A stretch of DNA of 64,000 bases from the NCBI RefSeq assembly GCF_900111905.1, contig NZ_FOKM01000009.1, positions 124,001 through 188,000 of the forward strand. The letters are read 5' to 3'. The stretch comes from Rhizobium sp. NFR07. GTDB lineage: Bacteria > Pseudomonadota > Alphaproteobacteria > Rhizobiales > Rhizobiaceae. Made by a program: the position numbers and the translations under genes. This document shows positions 25,888-34,580 of the stretch, in pieces. Every line of letters starts with the position of its first letter. Position 1 is the stretch's first letter. The notes under the pieces were generated by a model that worked only from the letters and a program-made list of their open reading frames with translations, did no database searches and had not been told where the DNA came from.

Positions 25888-27096
25888 ATGAGTGAACTGG
25901 CGCAGGACGGCGACAGGCAATCAAGCCTGCTCGCCATGCAGATGGAGGCGCTCTACAAGGGCGCCCCGCAATCCGTCATGAGCATTTTCGGCGCGGCAAT
26001 CGTCGTGCTGACCTACTGGTCGACGAAGCTTCAATTCTCGCTCATCCTCTGGTTCGCCATCACCTGTGTGATCGCCTTCGTTCATATCGGCACCACCGCG
26101 ATGCGCCCCGAAAACGGTCTCATACGCTGGCAGCGGCTTTCCTGGTCGCCCTATCGGTGGTCACCGGTCGCCTGGTCGCGCTTCGTCCGCCTTGTGCATT
26201 TCTGCTCCGGCACCTGCTGGGGTGTGGGTGGCGGCTGGCTGCTCCTGAACGGCGATCACCACCAGACGCTGGTGGTCTGCTGCATCGCCATGGGCGGCGT
26301 CACCGTCACCATCCCGGCGGTCATCTACCGGCCAGCCTTCAACCTCTTCCAGGTGCCGGTCTTCATCTTCTTCGCCGTCGCGCTCGCCGTGAGCGATGTC
26401 GAATACGGCAAGATCCTCGCCTTCGCCTCGGCCACTCTCAGCGTTGCACTGGCCATCATGTCCCACAGCATGGGCGAGCAGATGACGCTGGCCTTCAAGC
26501 TTTTGCAGGAAAACCGGCATCTGACCGATGCGCTTGCCGCACGCGGGTCCGTCCTCGAGGAGGAGAACCGGGAACTGACGGCGCAGACCATGACCGATCC
26601 CCTGACCGGTCTCGCCAACCGTCGCCGGCTGATGGAATTCCTGCGCCGCACCTCCGGCCGCTGCGCCGTGCTGATCGTCGATGTCGACCACTTCAAGTCC
26701 TATAACGACAACCACGGCCACGGTGACGGCGACATCTGCCTCGTCCTTGTCGCGGACGCACTGCGCCGCAGCGTCCAGCCGTCGGTCGATCTCGTCGCCC
26801 GACTCGGCGGCGAGGAATTCGTCGTCGTGCTGACCGATCTCAGCCACCAGCGAGCGCTCGACGTCGCCGAACTGATCCGCGCCAACATCCAGGCGCTCGC
26901 CGCCTCCCACCCGCTAAAGATCCGCCGGCTGGTCACCGCCAGCATCGGCCTCGCCTACCGCGATGACGACCGGCAGAAGAGCAACACGGACCTGATGACC
27001 GAGGCAGACGGCGCGCTCTACACGGCCAAGAACACCGGCCGTAACCGCGTGGCGACACTGTCTGGCAACCAATCGGTCGCCGCCGGACGGGCATAA
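25888..27096 (+). CDS. Membrane diguanylate cyclase (GGDEF)
   Basis: A 402-residue protein that makes the second messenger c-di-GMP. The N-terminal half has about six hydrophobic segments (MSIFGAAIVVLTYW, LILWFAITCVIAFVHIG, TLVVCCIAMGGVTVTIPAVIY and others), resembling a MASE-type membrane sensor. The C-terminal GGDEF domain starts at DPLTGLANRRRLMEFLRRT and carries an intact active-site GGEEF at about 308-312, so it should be catalytic. The RxxD product-inhibition site is absent (PSVD at that position). GGGGGA precedes the ATG by five bases. The gene is unpartnered. Confidence 0.92.
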   Translation: MSELAQDGDRQSSLLAMQMEALYKGAPQSVMSIFGAAIVVLTYWSTKLQFSLILWFAITCVIAFVHIGTTAMRPENGLIRWQRLSWSPYRWSPVAWSRFVRLVHFCSGTCWGVGGGWLLLNGDHHQTLVVCCIAMGGVTVTIPAVIYRPAFNLFQVPVFIFFAVALAVSDVEYGKILAFASATLSVALAIMSHSMGEQMTLAFKLLQENRHLTDALAARGSVLEEENRELTAQTMTDPLTGLANRRRLMEFLRRTSGRCAVLIVDVDHFKSYNDNHGHGDGDICLVLVADALRRSVQPSVDLVARLGGEEFVVVLTDLSHQRALDVAELIRANIQALAASHPLKIRRLVTASIGLAYRDDDRQKSNTDLMTEADGALYTAKNTGRNRVATLSGNQSVAAGRA

Positions 27097-27203
27097 GGCC
27101 GCGGCTTGGACGGGATAACCTGCTATTCCGCAAGGATAATGCTGGCCAGCAACCGGCCACGCGCTACATTGTCGCGCGGGATCACTCATCGAGAGGGGAA
27201 AGC

Positions 27204-28745
27204 ATGAGTTTCTTCGAAAGCCTTCTCGTCCTCATGCTGGTCGCCATCGTCCTTCTGCAGCTTTCCCGGCGGCTGCGTGCCCCCTACCCGTCCATGCTGG
27301 CGCTTGCGGGCGCCGCGACGGCACTCATTCCGGGCACACCTGTCATCAACATCGACCCCGCCACCGCGCTCGCGCTGTTCATCGCGCCGGCACTGCTCGA
27401 TGCCGCCTTCGATTTCCCGGTCGGCATCGCCAAACGGTTCTGGCTGCCTCTGCTCGTCTTCGCGATCGGCGGCGTGGCCGTCACCGCGGCCACCGTCGCC
27501 TGGGTCGGCTGGGCCTTTGCCGGCCTGCCGGTGGCAGCCGCCGTCGTGCTCGGCGCGATCGTCGCCCCGCCGGATGCGGCGGCGGCGACCGCCATGCTGT
27601 CGACCATGTCGATCCCGCGCGAGACCGATACGATCCTGCGCGGCGAAAGCCTGTTCAACGATGCAGCGGCCCTGCTCATCTTCGATGCCGCGCTCGCCGT
27701 GCAGTCGGCCGGCCATCTCAATGCCGAGGTCGGGCTGCATCTGGCACTTGCCGTGCCGGGCGGCATCATCTTCGGCATCCTTGCCGCGCGGATGATCCGG
27801 CGCCTGACCCGTTCGGTCAGCGGCACGCTCGGCGGCAATGTCATGCAGTTCGCCCAGACCTTCCTGCTCTGGATCATCGCCACCCGCCTCCACTTGTCGG
27901 CGGTGCTCGCCGTCGTCTGTTGCGGCATGACGCTTGCGCAGATGTCGGAATCCCGTTCCTCGGCCCGCATGCGCGTGCAGTCCTATGCCGTCTGGAGCGC
28001 CGCCGTCTTCGTCCTCAATGTCATGGCCTTCCTGCTGATGGGCATGCAGGCCCGCGCTATCCTCACCGACATGCAGCCGGGCCATCTCGGCGAGGCTATC
28101 ACCTTCGCGCTTCTGGTCGTGGTCACCGTCATCGTCGTTCGGCTCGCGGTCTGCATCGGCTTCAACCGCATCCATGCCTATTACGCCCACCGCGCCGGAC
28201 GCCCGGAGCCCGCCACGATCAAGCAGGCGACCCTTGCCGGCTGGTGCGGCATGCGCGGCCTCGTCACGCTCGCCACCGCCTTCGCCCTGCCCGCCGATTT
28301 CCCCCAGCGCGACATGGTGGTGCTCGCCGCCTTCGCCGTCGTGCTCGCGACACTCGTTGCCCAGGGCCTGACGCTGGTGCCGCTGATCCGCTGGCTCGGC
28401 CTCGACCGCCGCGACGAGGGCCTGCGCGAACTGACAAAGATCCGCGCCCATATCGCAAGGGCCGGCTTCATGAAGCTTGAGCATGAAGACGGTCCGGAAG
28501 CGGAGCTGCTGCGCAGCAATTTCAAGCTGGAAAAGCACGGCAATCTGCATGCCGAAGGCGCCGCCGCCCTTTCCAACTACCGCCGTCTGGCGCTGGAAGC
28601 GATCAATGCCCAGCGCGAGGCACTGGAGGAATTGCGCGAGGACAACCGCCTCACCGTCGACGAATACAATCTCTTCCTCGAAGAGATCGACTGGCGCGAA
28701 CTCTCCGTCCTGCCGGAAGAGGATCGGCGCATCGAAGAGACCTGA
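27204..28745 (+). CDS. CPA1 family cation/proton antiporter
   Basis: A 513-residue protein with about twelve membrane helices in the first 400 residues and a helical cytoplasmic tail. The ion-site block VAPPDAAAATAMLSTMSIPRETDTILRGESLFNDAAALLIF has the conserved APPD and ESLFNDAAA motifs of monovalent cation:proton antiporters. GWCGMRGLVTLATAFALP later is also typical. It likely exports Na+ or K+ in exchange for protons in the inner membrane. The ribosome site GAGAGGGGA lies just upstream of the ATG. No regulatory partner is visible. Confidence 0.92.
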   Translation: MSFFESLLVLMLVAIVLLQLSRRLRAPYPSMLALAGAATALIPGTPVINIDPATALALFIAPALLDAAFDFPVGIAKRFWLPLLVFAIGGVAVTAATVAWVGWAFAGLPVAAAVVLGAIVAPPDAAAATAMLSTMSIPRETDTILRGESLFNDAAALLIFDAALAVQSAGHLNAEVGLHLALAVPGGIIFGILAARMIRRLTRSVSGTLGGNVMQFAQTFLLWIIATRLHLSAVLAVVCCGMTLAQMSESRSSARMRVQSYAVWSAAVFVLNVMAFLLMGMQARAILTDMQPGHLGEAITFALLVVVTVIVVRLAVCIGFNRIHAYYAHRAGRPEPATIKQATLAGWCGMRGLVTLATAFALPADFPQRDMVVLAAFAVVLATLVAQGLTLVPLIRWLGLDRRDEGLRELTKIRAHIARAGFMKLEHEDGPEAELLRSNFKLEKHGNLHAEGAAALSNYRRLALEAINAQREALEELREDNRLTVDEYNLFLEEIDWRELSVLPEEDRRIEET

Positions 28746-28822
28746 GAGGGCACGAAATGGTCCGGCAGCGATGAATCACTTCATCAGCGCACCGGGCCAA
28801 CCCCTTGCGGGGACTCAAGATT

Positions 28823-29287
28823 TCACATCGTTTTGGCGACCTCGGCCATCTGGCCGGCGACGGTGCCCCAGCCTTCCTCGAAGCCCATCTCCTGATGCGC
28901 CTTCATGTCTTCCTCGTTCCAGTGGACCGCCGTCGCGGTATAGCGCGAACGCCCGCCGCCGAGGTCTTCGAACTCCAGAATACCGGTCATGAACGGCTTC
29001 GCAGACGGCACCCAGCCAGCCGTGTAAGCGTCGGTGAAGACCAGCTTGCGGCCCGGCACAACTTCCAGATAGACGCCGGGATTGGGGACCTTTTCGCCGT
29101 TCGGTCCTTCCATCAGGACAAAGCTCTCGCCGCCCGGGCGAAGGTCGGAACGCGCCTCCGTCACCTCCCAGGGCAGCGGGCAGAACCACTCGCCGAACCG
29201 CTCCGGCGTCGTCCAGACCTTGTAGAGCTTCTCGGCCGGCACATCGAATTCGCGGGTGAGCTGCAGCTTGTAGAGGGTGTCGGTCAT
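28823..29287 (-). CDS. SRPBCC/AHSA1 domain protein
   Basis: A 154-residue START-like fold protein. LTREFDVPAEKLYKVWTTPERFGEWFCP at the N-terminus and GILEFEDLGGGRSRYTATAVHWNEEDMKAHQEMGFEEGWG at the C-terminus are typical of activator-of-Hsp90-like single-domain bacterial proteins. These bind hydrophobic ligands, with no general function established. Such genes often pair with an ArsR regulator, but none is adjacent here. AGGGAGA precedes the ATG. Confidence 0.88.
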   Translation of the reverse strand: MTDTLYKLQLTREFDVPAEKLYKVWTTPERFGEWFCPLPWEVTEARSDLRPGGESFVLMEGPNGEKVPNPGVYLEVVPGRKLVFTDAYTAGWVPSAKPFMTGILEFEDLGGGRSRYTATAVHWNEEDMKAHQEMGFEEGWGTVAGQMAEVAKTM

Positions 29288-29428
29288 GTCGTGTCTCCCT
29301 GTGTTTCATCAGCATCGCATCGGATGTTGAACCTAGGACGAAGGACGAGTCGAAAAACCGACAAGACGAGAGATTTTTTCTGATAGCTTAGGCTGCTGAT
29401 AGAGCTCGCATAGCCAGCGGTTCAGCGA

Positions 29429-29447
29429 GCCAAAGGCCTGCTTTGGC
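29429..29447. other. Small hairpin in the AHSA1-ABC importer gap
   Basis: GCCAAAG-gcctg-CTTTGGC forms a perfect 7-bp stem between the convergent-side ends of two transcription units. No T run follows, so its role as a terminator is uncertain. Confidence 0.35.
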
Positions 29448-29470
29448 CTCCATCGGCAGTCCGACTCTCC

Positions 29471-29583
29471 CTCATTCCTGTGTTCGTCACAGGAATCCAA
29501 TAGCCCAAGTCCTTGGGCGGAAAGAGTCTTCTCACGGCGCAGACGCGCCGTGGCTGGATTCCTGTGACGAGCACAGGAATGAG
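29471..29583. repeat. Palindromic intergenic repeat, copy A
   Basis: A MITE/RIME-like element of 113 bases with 29-base terminal inverted repeats that differ at one position (CTCATTCCTGTG outer end). Inside are two smaller hairpins: GCCCAAG-tc-CTTGGGC and CACGGCG-cagacg-CGCCGTG. Two relatives lie at 53084-53218 and 54813-54944. It fills much of the gap of about 370 bases between the AHSA1 and ABC ATPase genes. No transposase is linked. Confidence 0.9.
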
Positions 29584-29659
29584 GAGCGTTATAGCCTCAT
29601 GATCGATTACAGCTTTGTCAGCAGTCTAGGCGGTCGACCTTTCACCGTAGCCGCTCGAA

Positions 29660-30421
29660 TTACCGCAGATAGTGAATATGCGGCCGCGCGTGATGCGGCG
29701 AGGTCTCGACCCGGGCATCGACCGAAAACACGTCGCGCAGCAGCTCCTGCGTCACGATCTCTTCGGGCGCGCCGGACGCGACGATCTGCCCGCGCTGCAT
29801 GACGATCAGTCGGTCGCAGAACATCGCCGCGTGATTGAGGTCGTGCAGCGCGATGATGCTGGTCATCGGCAGGCCGGAGACGAGCCGCATCAGGCTGATC
29901 TGGTGCTGGATGTCGAGATGGTTGGTCGGCTCGTCGAGGATCAGTTCCTTCGGCGATTGCGCCAGCGCGCGGGCGATATGTGCCCGCTGCTTCTCGCCAC
30001 CCGACAGGCTCTGCCAGCGCTCGTCGCGCTTCTCCGTCATGCCGGCGCGGTCGAGCGCTTCCGCCACCGCATCGTCATCCGCCTGCGACCAGCCGGAAAA
30101 CATCGTGCGATGCGGAAACCGCCCGAGCTTGACGACGTCGATCACCCGCAGGTTGGAATTGGTCGTCGCATGCTGCTCGACGAAAGCGACGCGCTGCGCC
30201 ATCGTGCGGCGGCCGATGCTCTTGATGTCCTTGCCGTCCAGCGTGACGCGACCGGAATGCGGCTTCTTCAACCCGGCGAGAAGGCGCAGCAGCGAGGTCT
30301 TGCCGGAGCCGTTCGGCCCGAGCAGCCCAAGCATCTGCCCCGGCTGTGCCTCGAAGGAGACGCCGTCCAGAATGGTCTTGCGACCGATCTTCCAGATGAG
30401 ATTGTCGGCCTTGATGCTCAT
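29660..30421 (-). CDS. Iron-type ABC importer, ATP-binding subunit
   Basis: A 253-residue FecE/HmuV-like ATPase. Walker A is GPNGSGKTS at about 35-43, the signature is LSGGEKQR and Walker B is ELILDEPTNH, followed by the switch His in ALHDLNHAA. It powers uptake of an iron complex (siderophore, haem or possibly cobalamin) in the inner membrane. Its ATG overlaps the permease stop by 4 bases, so translation is coupled. It is the last gene of a complete three-gene operon. Confidence 0.93.
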   Translation of the reverse strand: MSIKADNLIWKIGRKTILDGVSFEAQPGQMLGLLGPNGSGKTSLLRLLAGLKKPHSGRVTLDGKDIKSIGRRTMAQRVAFVEQHATTNSNLRVIDVVKLGRFPHRTMFSGWSQADDDAVAEALDRAGMTEKRDERWQSLSGGEKQRAHIARALAQSPKELILDEPTNHLDIQHQISLMRLVSGLPMTSIIALHDLNHAAMFCDRLIVMQRGQIVASGAPEEIVTQELLRDVFSVDARVETSPHHARPHIHYLR

Positions 30422-31470
30422 GACGCCCTCTGGAAACGATAGAGGATGACGGAGAAGAACGGCACCCCAACAAGTGCCGTCACGACGCCGATCGGCAGGA
30501 CCTGCTGCGGGATCAGCGCCCGCGAGGCGATGTCGGCCAGAACCATGAAGATAGCGCCGACGATGGCGCAGGCCGGCAGCAGCCGGATATGCAGCGGCCC
30601 GACGACGAAGCGCGCCGCGTGCGGCACGACGAGGCCGACGAAACCGATCGTGCCGACCATCGAGACGATCGTCGCCGTCATCACGGCGGTGAGCGCAAAG
30701 AGTGCGATCCGCGCCCGGCCGACATTGACGCCGAGAGAGGCCGCCGCCTCGTCGCCGAAGGCAAAGGCATCGAGCACCCGCGCATAAAAGAGACAGGCGA
30801 CGAGGCTGGCGCCGACGACGACCGAGACCAGCATGAATTCCGGCCAGCGCACGCCGCCGAAACTGCCGAGCAGCCAGAACATCACGTCACGCGCCTGCTG
30901 CGCATTGCCCGACGTGGTGACGATGTAGGAGGTCGCAGCATTGAAGAGCTGCGAGGCCGCGACGCCGGCAAGAATGGTGCGGTCCGCCCCTCCCCGCGTG
31001 CCGTTGGAGAGCAGCGCCACGAAGAAGAAGGCCGCGAATGCGCCGGCAAAGGCACCGGCCGAAAGCGACACGGTGCCCGCACCGATCCCCAGAATGACGA
31101 TCGCCACCGCCCCGGTCGAGGCGCCGGCGGATATCCCGAGCACATAGGGTTCGGCCAGCGGGTTGCGCAACAGCGACTGCATGATGGCACCCGACAGAGC
31201 CAGGCCTGCGCCGCAGAAGGCGGCGACCAGCGCACGGCTGAGGCGGTAATCCCAGATCACCGTCTCATGGATGCGGTTGAGCTCGATCGCCGTCCAGCCG
31301 AGGCGGTTGGTGATCGCCGCATAGGTGGTCGCAAGCGGGATCGGCAGGTCGCCGATCCCCACGCTCGCGCCCACGACCAGCGCGATGGCGGCAAGCGAAG
31401 CCAGAAGCAGCGCCGCGAATGCGGCAAGCTGCTGGCCCCGTGACCAGACTGGGCGGGTCGTTTCGCTCAC
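30418..31470 (-). CDS. Iron-type ABC importer, FecCD family permease
   Basis: A 350-residue permease with about ten hydrophobic segments. Diagnostic FecCD stretches are RLSRALVAAFCGAGLALSGAIMQSLLRNPLAEPYVLGISAGASTGA, with the ATPase-coupling region, and GTIGFVGLVVPHAARFVVGPLHIRLLPACAIVGAIF near the C-terminus. A single permease gene implies a homodimer. Its ATG overlaps the binding-protein stop by 4 bases and its own stop overlaps the ATPase start by 4 bases. Confidence 0.94.
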   Translation of the reverse strand: MSETTRPVWSRGQQLAAFAALLLASLAAIALVVGASVGIGDLPIPLATTYAAITNRLGWTAIELNRIHETVIWDYRLSRALVAAFCGAGLALSGAIMQSLLRNPLAEPYVLGISAGASTGAVAIVILGIGAGTVSLSAGAFAGAFAAFFFVALLSNGTRGGADRTILAGVAASQLFNAATSYIVTTSGNAQQARDVMFWLLGSFGGVRWPEFMLVSVVVGASLVACLFYARVLDAFAFGDEAAASLGVNVGRARIALFALTAVMTATIVSMVGTIGFVGLVVPHAARFVVGPLHIRLLPACAIVGAIFMVLADIASRALIPQQVLPIGVVTALVGVPFFSVILYRFQRAS

Positions 31471-32492
31471 TTCAAGAGACCGAGTGCCTTGAGCTGCTCG
31501 GCCACCTGCTCGGCACCATAGATGGTGCGAACGGTCGGGTTCATCGCCTGTCCGTCCATCACGACCATCGCCTTGTTCTTGACGGCCGTGATCTGGCTGA
31601 CGGCCGGATCAGTGGTCAGGAACTTGATCTTGGCGTCCGGCTTGTCGAGTTCCCAGCGGTTGCGGTCGAGATTGGCGACGACGATGACGTCGGGGTTGGC
31701 GGCAATGATGCCCTCCCAGCCGAGCGTCGGCCATTCGGCTTCGGCATCGATCGCGTTCTTGCCGCCGAGCACGTCGGCGATGAAGCCGGATGCACCGTTC
31801 TTGCCGCCGAGATAGGCGTCGGCGGTCGGCGACGGGCTGGAGAACCAGAAGACATAGGAAAGCTTCTTGCCGTCAGCGGAAACGCTGGCGCGCAGGGCCG
31901 CCTCGCGCTTCTTGAAATCGGCAATCAGCGCGTCACCGCGATCGGCGACGTCGAAGATCTGCGACAGCTCGGCGATCTCCTTGTAGAGCAGGTCCATGTT
32001 CCACAGCTGGTCGCGGCTGCCATATTCGTTCTTCACCTTCTCGGTGGAGAGGCAAGTGCTGGGCGAGATGTAGGACGGCACGCCGACCTTGTCGAAATCC
32101 TCGCGCTTGGCGACCTTGCTGGTCGGGCCGATCAGGCTCGGCAGCGCTGCCGCGACAAAATCCGGGTTCTGCGCCAGGATGCTTTCGAAGGTCGGGAATT
32201 CGACCGTGAGCAGCTTCACCTTGGCATTGGCGGCCTCGAGCTGCGGCAGGACCTTGCTCGGCCAGAAGGCGGTGCCGACCATCTTGTCTTCAAGGCCGAG
32301 CAGAAGCATGATTTCCGCGCTGTTCTGGCCGAGGCCCACTGCCCGTTCCGGCGCTTGCTGGAACGTCACCGACGCACCGCAGTTTTCGATCGTCAGCGGA
32401 TATTGGGTGGCGGCCTGAGCGGAGCTTGTGGCAGCGAGCCCCAGTGCAGCACACAGGCCCGAAGCAGCGAGAAGAGACTTCAAAACGGTCAC
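31467..32492 (-). CDS. Iron-type ABC importer, periplasmic binding protein
   Basis: A 341-residue substrate-binding protein with a signal peptide (about 1-27, SAQA cleavage). The type III periplasmic-binding fold is shown by PERAVGLGQNSAEIMLLLGLEDKMVGTAFW, FPTFESILAQNPDFVAAALPS and WEGIIAANPDVIVVANLD. Three Cys residues occur in the mature part region, including TIENCGASVTF. It is the first gene of the operon, divergent from the mqo gene. A 14-base inverted repeat in the shared gap could control iron-responsive expression. Substrate identity (ferric siderophore versus other chelates) cannot be settled from sequence alone. Confidence 0.9.
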   Translation of the reverse strand: MTVLKSLLAASGLCAALGLAATSSAQAATQYPLTIENCGASVTFQQAPERAVGLGQNSAEIMLLLGLEDKMVGTAFWPSKVLPQLEAANAKVKLLTVEFPTFESILAQNPDFVAAALPSLIGPTSKVAKREDFDKVGVPSYISPSTCLSTEKVKNEYGSRDQLWNMDLLYKEIAELSQIFDVADRGDALIADFKKREAALRASVSADGKKLSYVFWFSSPSPTADAYLGGKNGASGFIADVLGGKNAIDAEAEWPTLGWEGIIAANPDVIVVANLDRNRWELDKPDAKIKFLTTDPAVSQITAVKNKAMVVMDGQAMNPTVRTIYGAEQVAEQLKALGLLK

Positions 32493-32556
32493 GAGAGTGT
32501 TTCCTGATTGTTGGCGCGAGACTGCGCCCGCGCCCTATAGCCACGCCCCGGAAGCA

Positions 32557-32570
32557 AAACAAGATTGTTT
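32557..32570. promoter_or_regulatory. Inverted repeat between the ABC importer and mqo
   Basis: AAACAA-GA-TTGTTT is a perfect 6-2-6 inverted repeat about 65 bases upstream of the binding-protein start, in the divergent gap. It also sits near a TTGTTT...CTATAG promoter-like pair on the minus strand. It is a candidate operator; the regulator is unknown. Confidence 0.4.
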
Positions 32571-32707
32571 GCCTCATATTTCGTCGCATGCCACGAATGC
32601 GTCACGACGTCATACCGGCAAAATGCCGCAACGGCCTCTTGCGGCTAAAACATCTTTCGCTTAAGGACCGCCGCGGGAGGAACGCAAACCAACAATCGAG
32701 GTCGCCG

Positions 32708-34423
32708 TTGCCTTCCAAGATCAATAAGAATTCCGCTTCCGCCAACGCAGCCGGTTCCATGAGCCTCAGCCGCCGCCAGCTTCTCGGTTCCGCAGCCGGT
32801 GGCGCGGCCGCAGTCGGCGTGACCTCGCTCCCGGCCTGGGCCCAGACCTCCTCCGAAAAGACCATCGACGTCCTGCTCATCGGCGGCGGCATCATGAGCG
32901 CCACCCTTGGCGTTCTCCTTTCCGAGCTCGAGCCGAACTGGTCGATCGAAATGATCGAACGCCTCGATGACGTAGCGATGGAAAGCTCCAACGGCTGGAA
33001 CAATGCCGGCACCGGCCACTCGGCGCTGGCCGAGCTCAACTATTCGCCGATGGATGCCAAGGGCAACGTCAACATCACCAAGGCGATCGAGATCAACGAG
33101 TGGTTCCAGATCACCCGCCAGTTCCTCGCCCACCAGATCGATGTCGGCGTCCTGACGGAGCCGCGCTCCTTCATCAACTCCACCCCACACATGAGCTTCG
33201 TCTGGGGCGACCAGAACACCGAGTTCCTGGCCAAGCGCTTCGAGGCGCTGAAGGCGAGCCCGCTGTTCGCCGGCATGGAATTCTCCAACGATCACGCCCA
33301 GATCGCCAAGTGGGTTCCACTGATGATGGAAGGTCGCGACCCGAACCAGAAGCTGGCCGTCACCTGGAGCCCGCTCGGCACCGACGTCAACTTCGGCGAG
33401 ATCACCCGCCAGTACGTCACGAGCCTCAAGGGCAAGCAGACCTTCACGCTGCGCACCAATTCGGAAGTCACCGCCATCGAGCGCAATGACGACGGCACCT
33501 GGAGCGTCTCGTTCGACGACAGCAAGAGCGGCACCTCCACGACGCTGAAGGCGAAGTTCGTCTTCCTCGGCGCCGGCGGCGGCGCGCTGCCGCTCCTGCA
33601 GATGTCCGGCATTCCGGAAGGCGACGCCTATGCCGGCTTCCCGGTCGGTGGTTCCTTCCTCGTCTGCGACAACCCGGACATCGTCAACCAGCACCTCGCC
33701 AAGGCCTATGGCCAGGCCGAGACCGGCGCTCCGCCGATGTCGGTGCCGCATCTCGACACCCGCGTCTTCGACGGCAAGCGCCACATCCTGTTCGGACCCT
33801 TCGCGACCTTCTCGACGAAGTTCCTCAAGGAAGGCTCGCTGTTCGACCTGCCGGCCTCCGTCACGCTCGACAACATCTGGCCGATGGCCCAGGTCGGCAC
33901 TGCCGAGTTCTCGCTCGTCCAGTATCTCGCCGGCCAGCTGATGATGTCCGACGAGGACCGCCTGAACGCGCTGAAGACCTACTTCCCGAATGCCAAGGCT
34001 GAGGACTGGCGTTTCTGGCAGGCCGGCCAGCGCGTCCAGATCATCAAGAACGACCCGGAAAAGGGCGGCATGCTGAAGCTCGGCACCGAGATCGTCGCCT
34101 CCGAGGACGGCACCATCGCCGCCCTGCTCGGCGCGTCGCCGGGTGCCTCGACGGCAGCCCCGATCATGCTCGACGTCCTGAAGAAGGTGTTTGCCGAAAA
34201 GCTCAAGACGCCGGAATGGCAGGACAAGATCCACCAGATCGTGCCGAGCTACGGCACCAAGCTGAACGAGAACCCGGACATGCTGGCCAAGGAATGGGCA
34301 GCAACCGAGGAACGCCTGCAGCTCGCCATCAACGCTCCGCAGATCGATCCGGCCTCCTATGGAAAGCCGGGTACGGCGACGCCGGCCGGCGAGGTCAAGC
34401 GCGTTCCGGATATCGCTCTCTGA
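32708..34423 (+). CDS. mqo: Malate:quinone oxidoreductase with a Tat signal
   Basis: A 571-residue flavoenzyme oxidising malate to oxaloacetate with quinone reduction. The FAD site is IDVLLIGGGIMSATLG, followed by Mqo-typical NGWNNAGTGHSALAELNYSP, SPLGTDVNFGEITRQYV and LGASPGASTAAPIMLDVLKK. Unusually, about 50 residues precede the FAD motif and contain a twin-arginine motif SRRQLLG (21-27), a hydrophobic stretch and an AWAQ cleavage site, so export to the periplasm is predicted; standard Mqo (about 500-550 residues) is cytoplasmic-side. The start is TTG at 32708 with GAGGT five bases upstream; ATG at 32759 keeps the Tat motif but has no ribosome site. A terminator follows. Confidence 0.9.
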   Translation: MPSKINKNSASANAAGSMSLSRRQLLGSAAGGAAAVGVTSLPAWAQTSSEKTIDVLLIGGGIMSATLGVLLSELEPNWSIEMIERLDDVAMESSNGWNNAGTGHSALAELNYSPMDAKGNVNITKAIEINEWFQITRQFLAHQIDVGVLTEPRSFINSTPHMSFVWGDQNTEFLAKRFEALKASPLFAGMEFSNDHAQIAKWVPLMMEGRDPNQKLAVTWSPLGTDVNFGEITRQYVTSLKGKQTFTLRTNSEVTAIERNDDGTWSVSFDDSKSGTSTTLKAKFVFLGAGGGALPLLQMSGIPEGDAYAGFPVGGSFLVCDNPDIVNQHLAKAYGQAETGAPPMSVPHLDTRVFDGKRHILFGPFATFSTKFLKEGSLFDLPASVTLDNIWPMAQVGTAEFSLVQYLAGQLMMSDEDRLNALKTYFPNAKAEDWRFWQAGQRVQIIKNDPEKGGMLKLGTEIVASEDGTIAALLGASPGASTAAPIMLDVLKKVFAEKLKTPEWQDKIHQIVPSYGTKLNENPDMLAKEWAATEERLQLAINAPQIDPASYGKPGTATPAGEVKRVPDIAL

Positions 34424-34456
34424 GCCGAACCGACACCGGCATCCACGAATGATACG

Positions 34457-34480
34457 ACGGCCCCGCGAGAGCGGGGCCGT
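34457..34480 (+). terminator. Terminator of mqo
   Basis: A perfect 10-bp stem ACGGCCCCGC/GCGGGGCCGT with a GAGA tetraloop, 34 bases after the mqo stop codon, followed by TCGCATTT. Confidence 0.82.
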
Positions 34481-34580
34481 TCGCATTTGCGGCCCGTGAC
34501 ATTTGCAACTCGAACCGACATGGGTGAAAGAAACCTGTCAGATCGCATCTGTCTGATCGCCCTCGACCAGGAGGTGCGAC

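Noticed and set aside
29443..29802. 119-residue frame over repeat copy A
   Set aside because: It reads through the repeat and then antisense into the ABC ATPase gene; no ribosome site.
32645..34486. 613-residue frame antisense to mqo
   Set aside because: The mqo strand has an FAD motif and full-length homology features; this frame is rich in His/Arg/Leu-Gly repeats typical of antisense translation.
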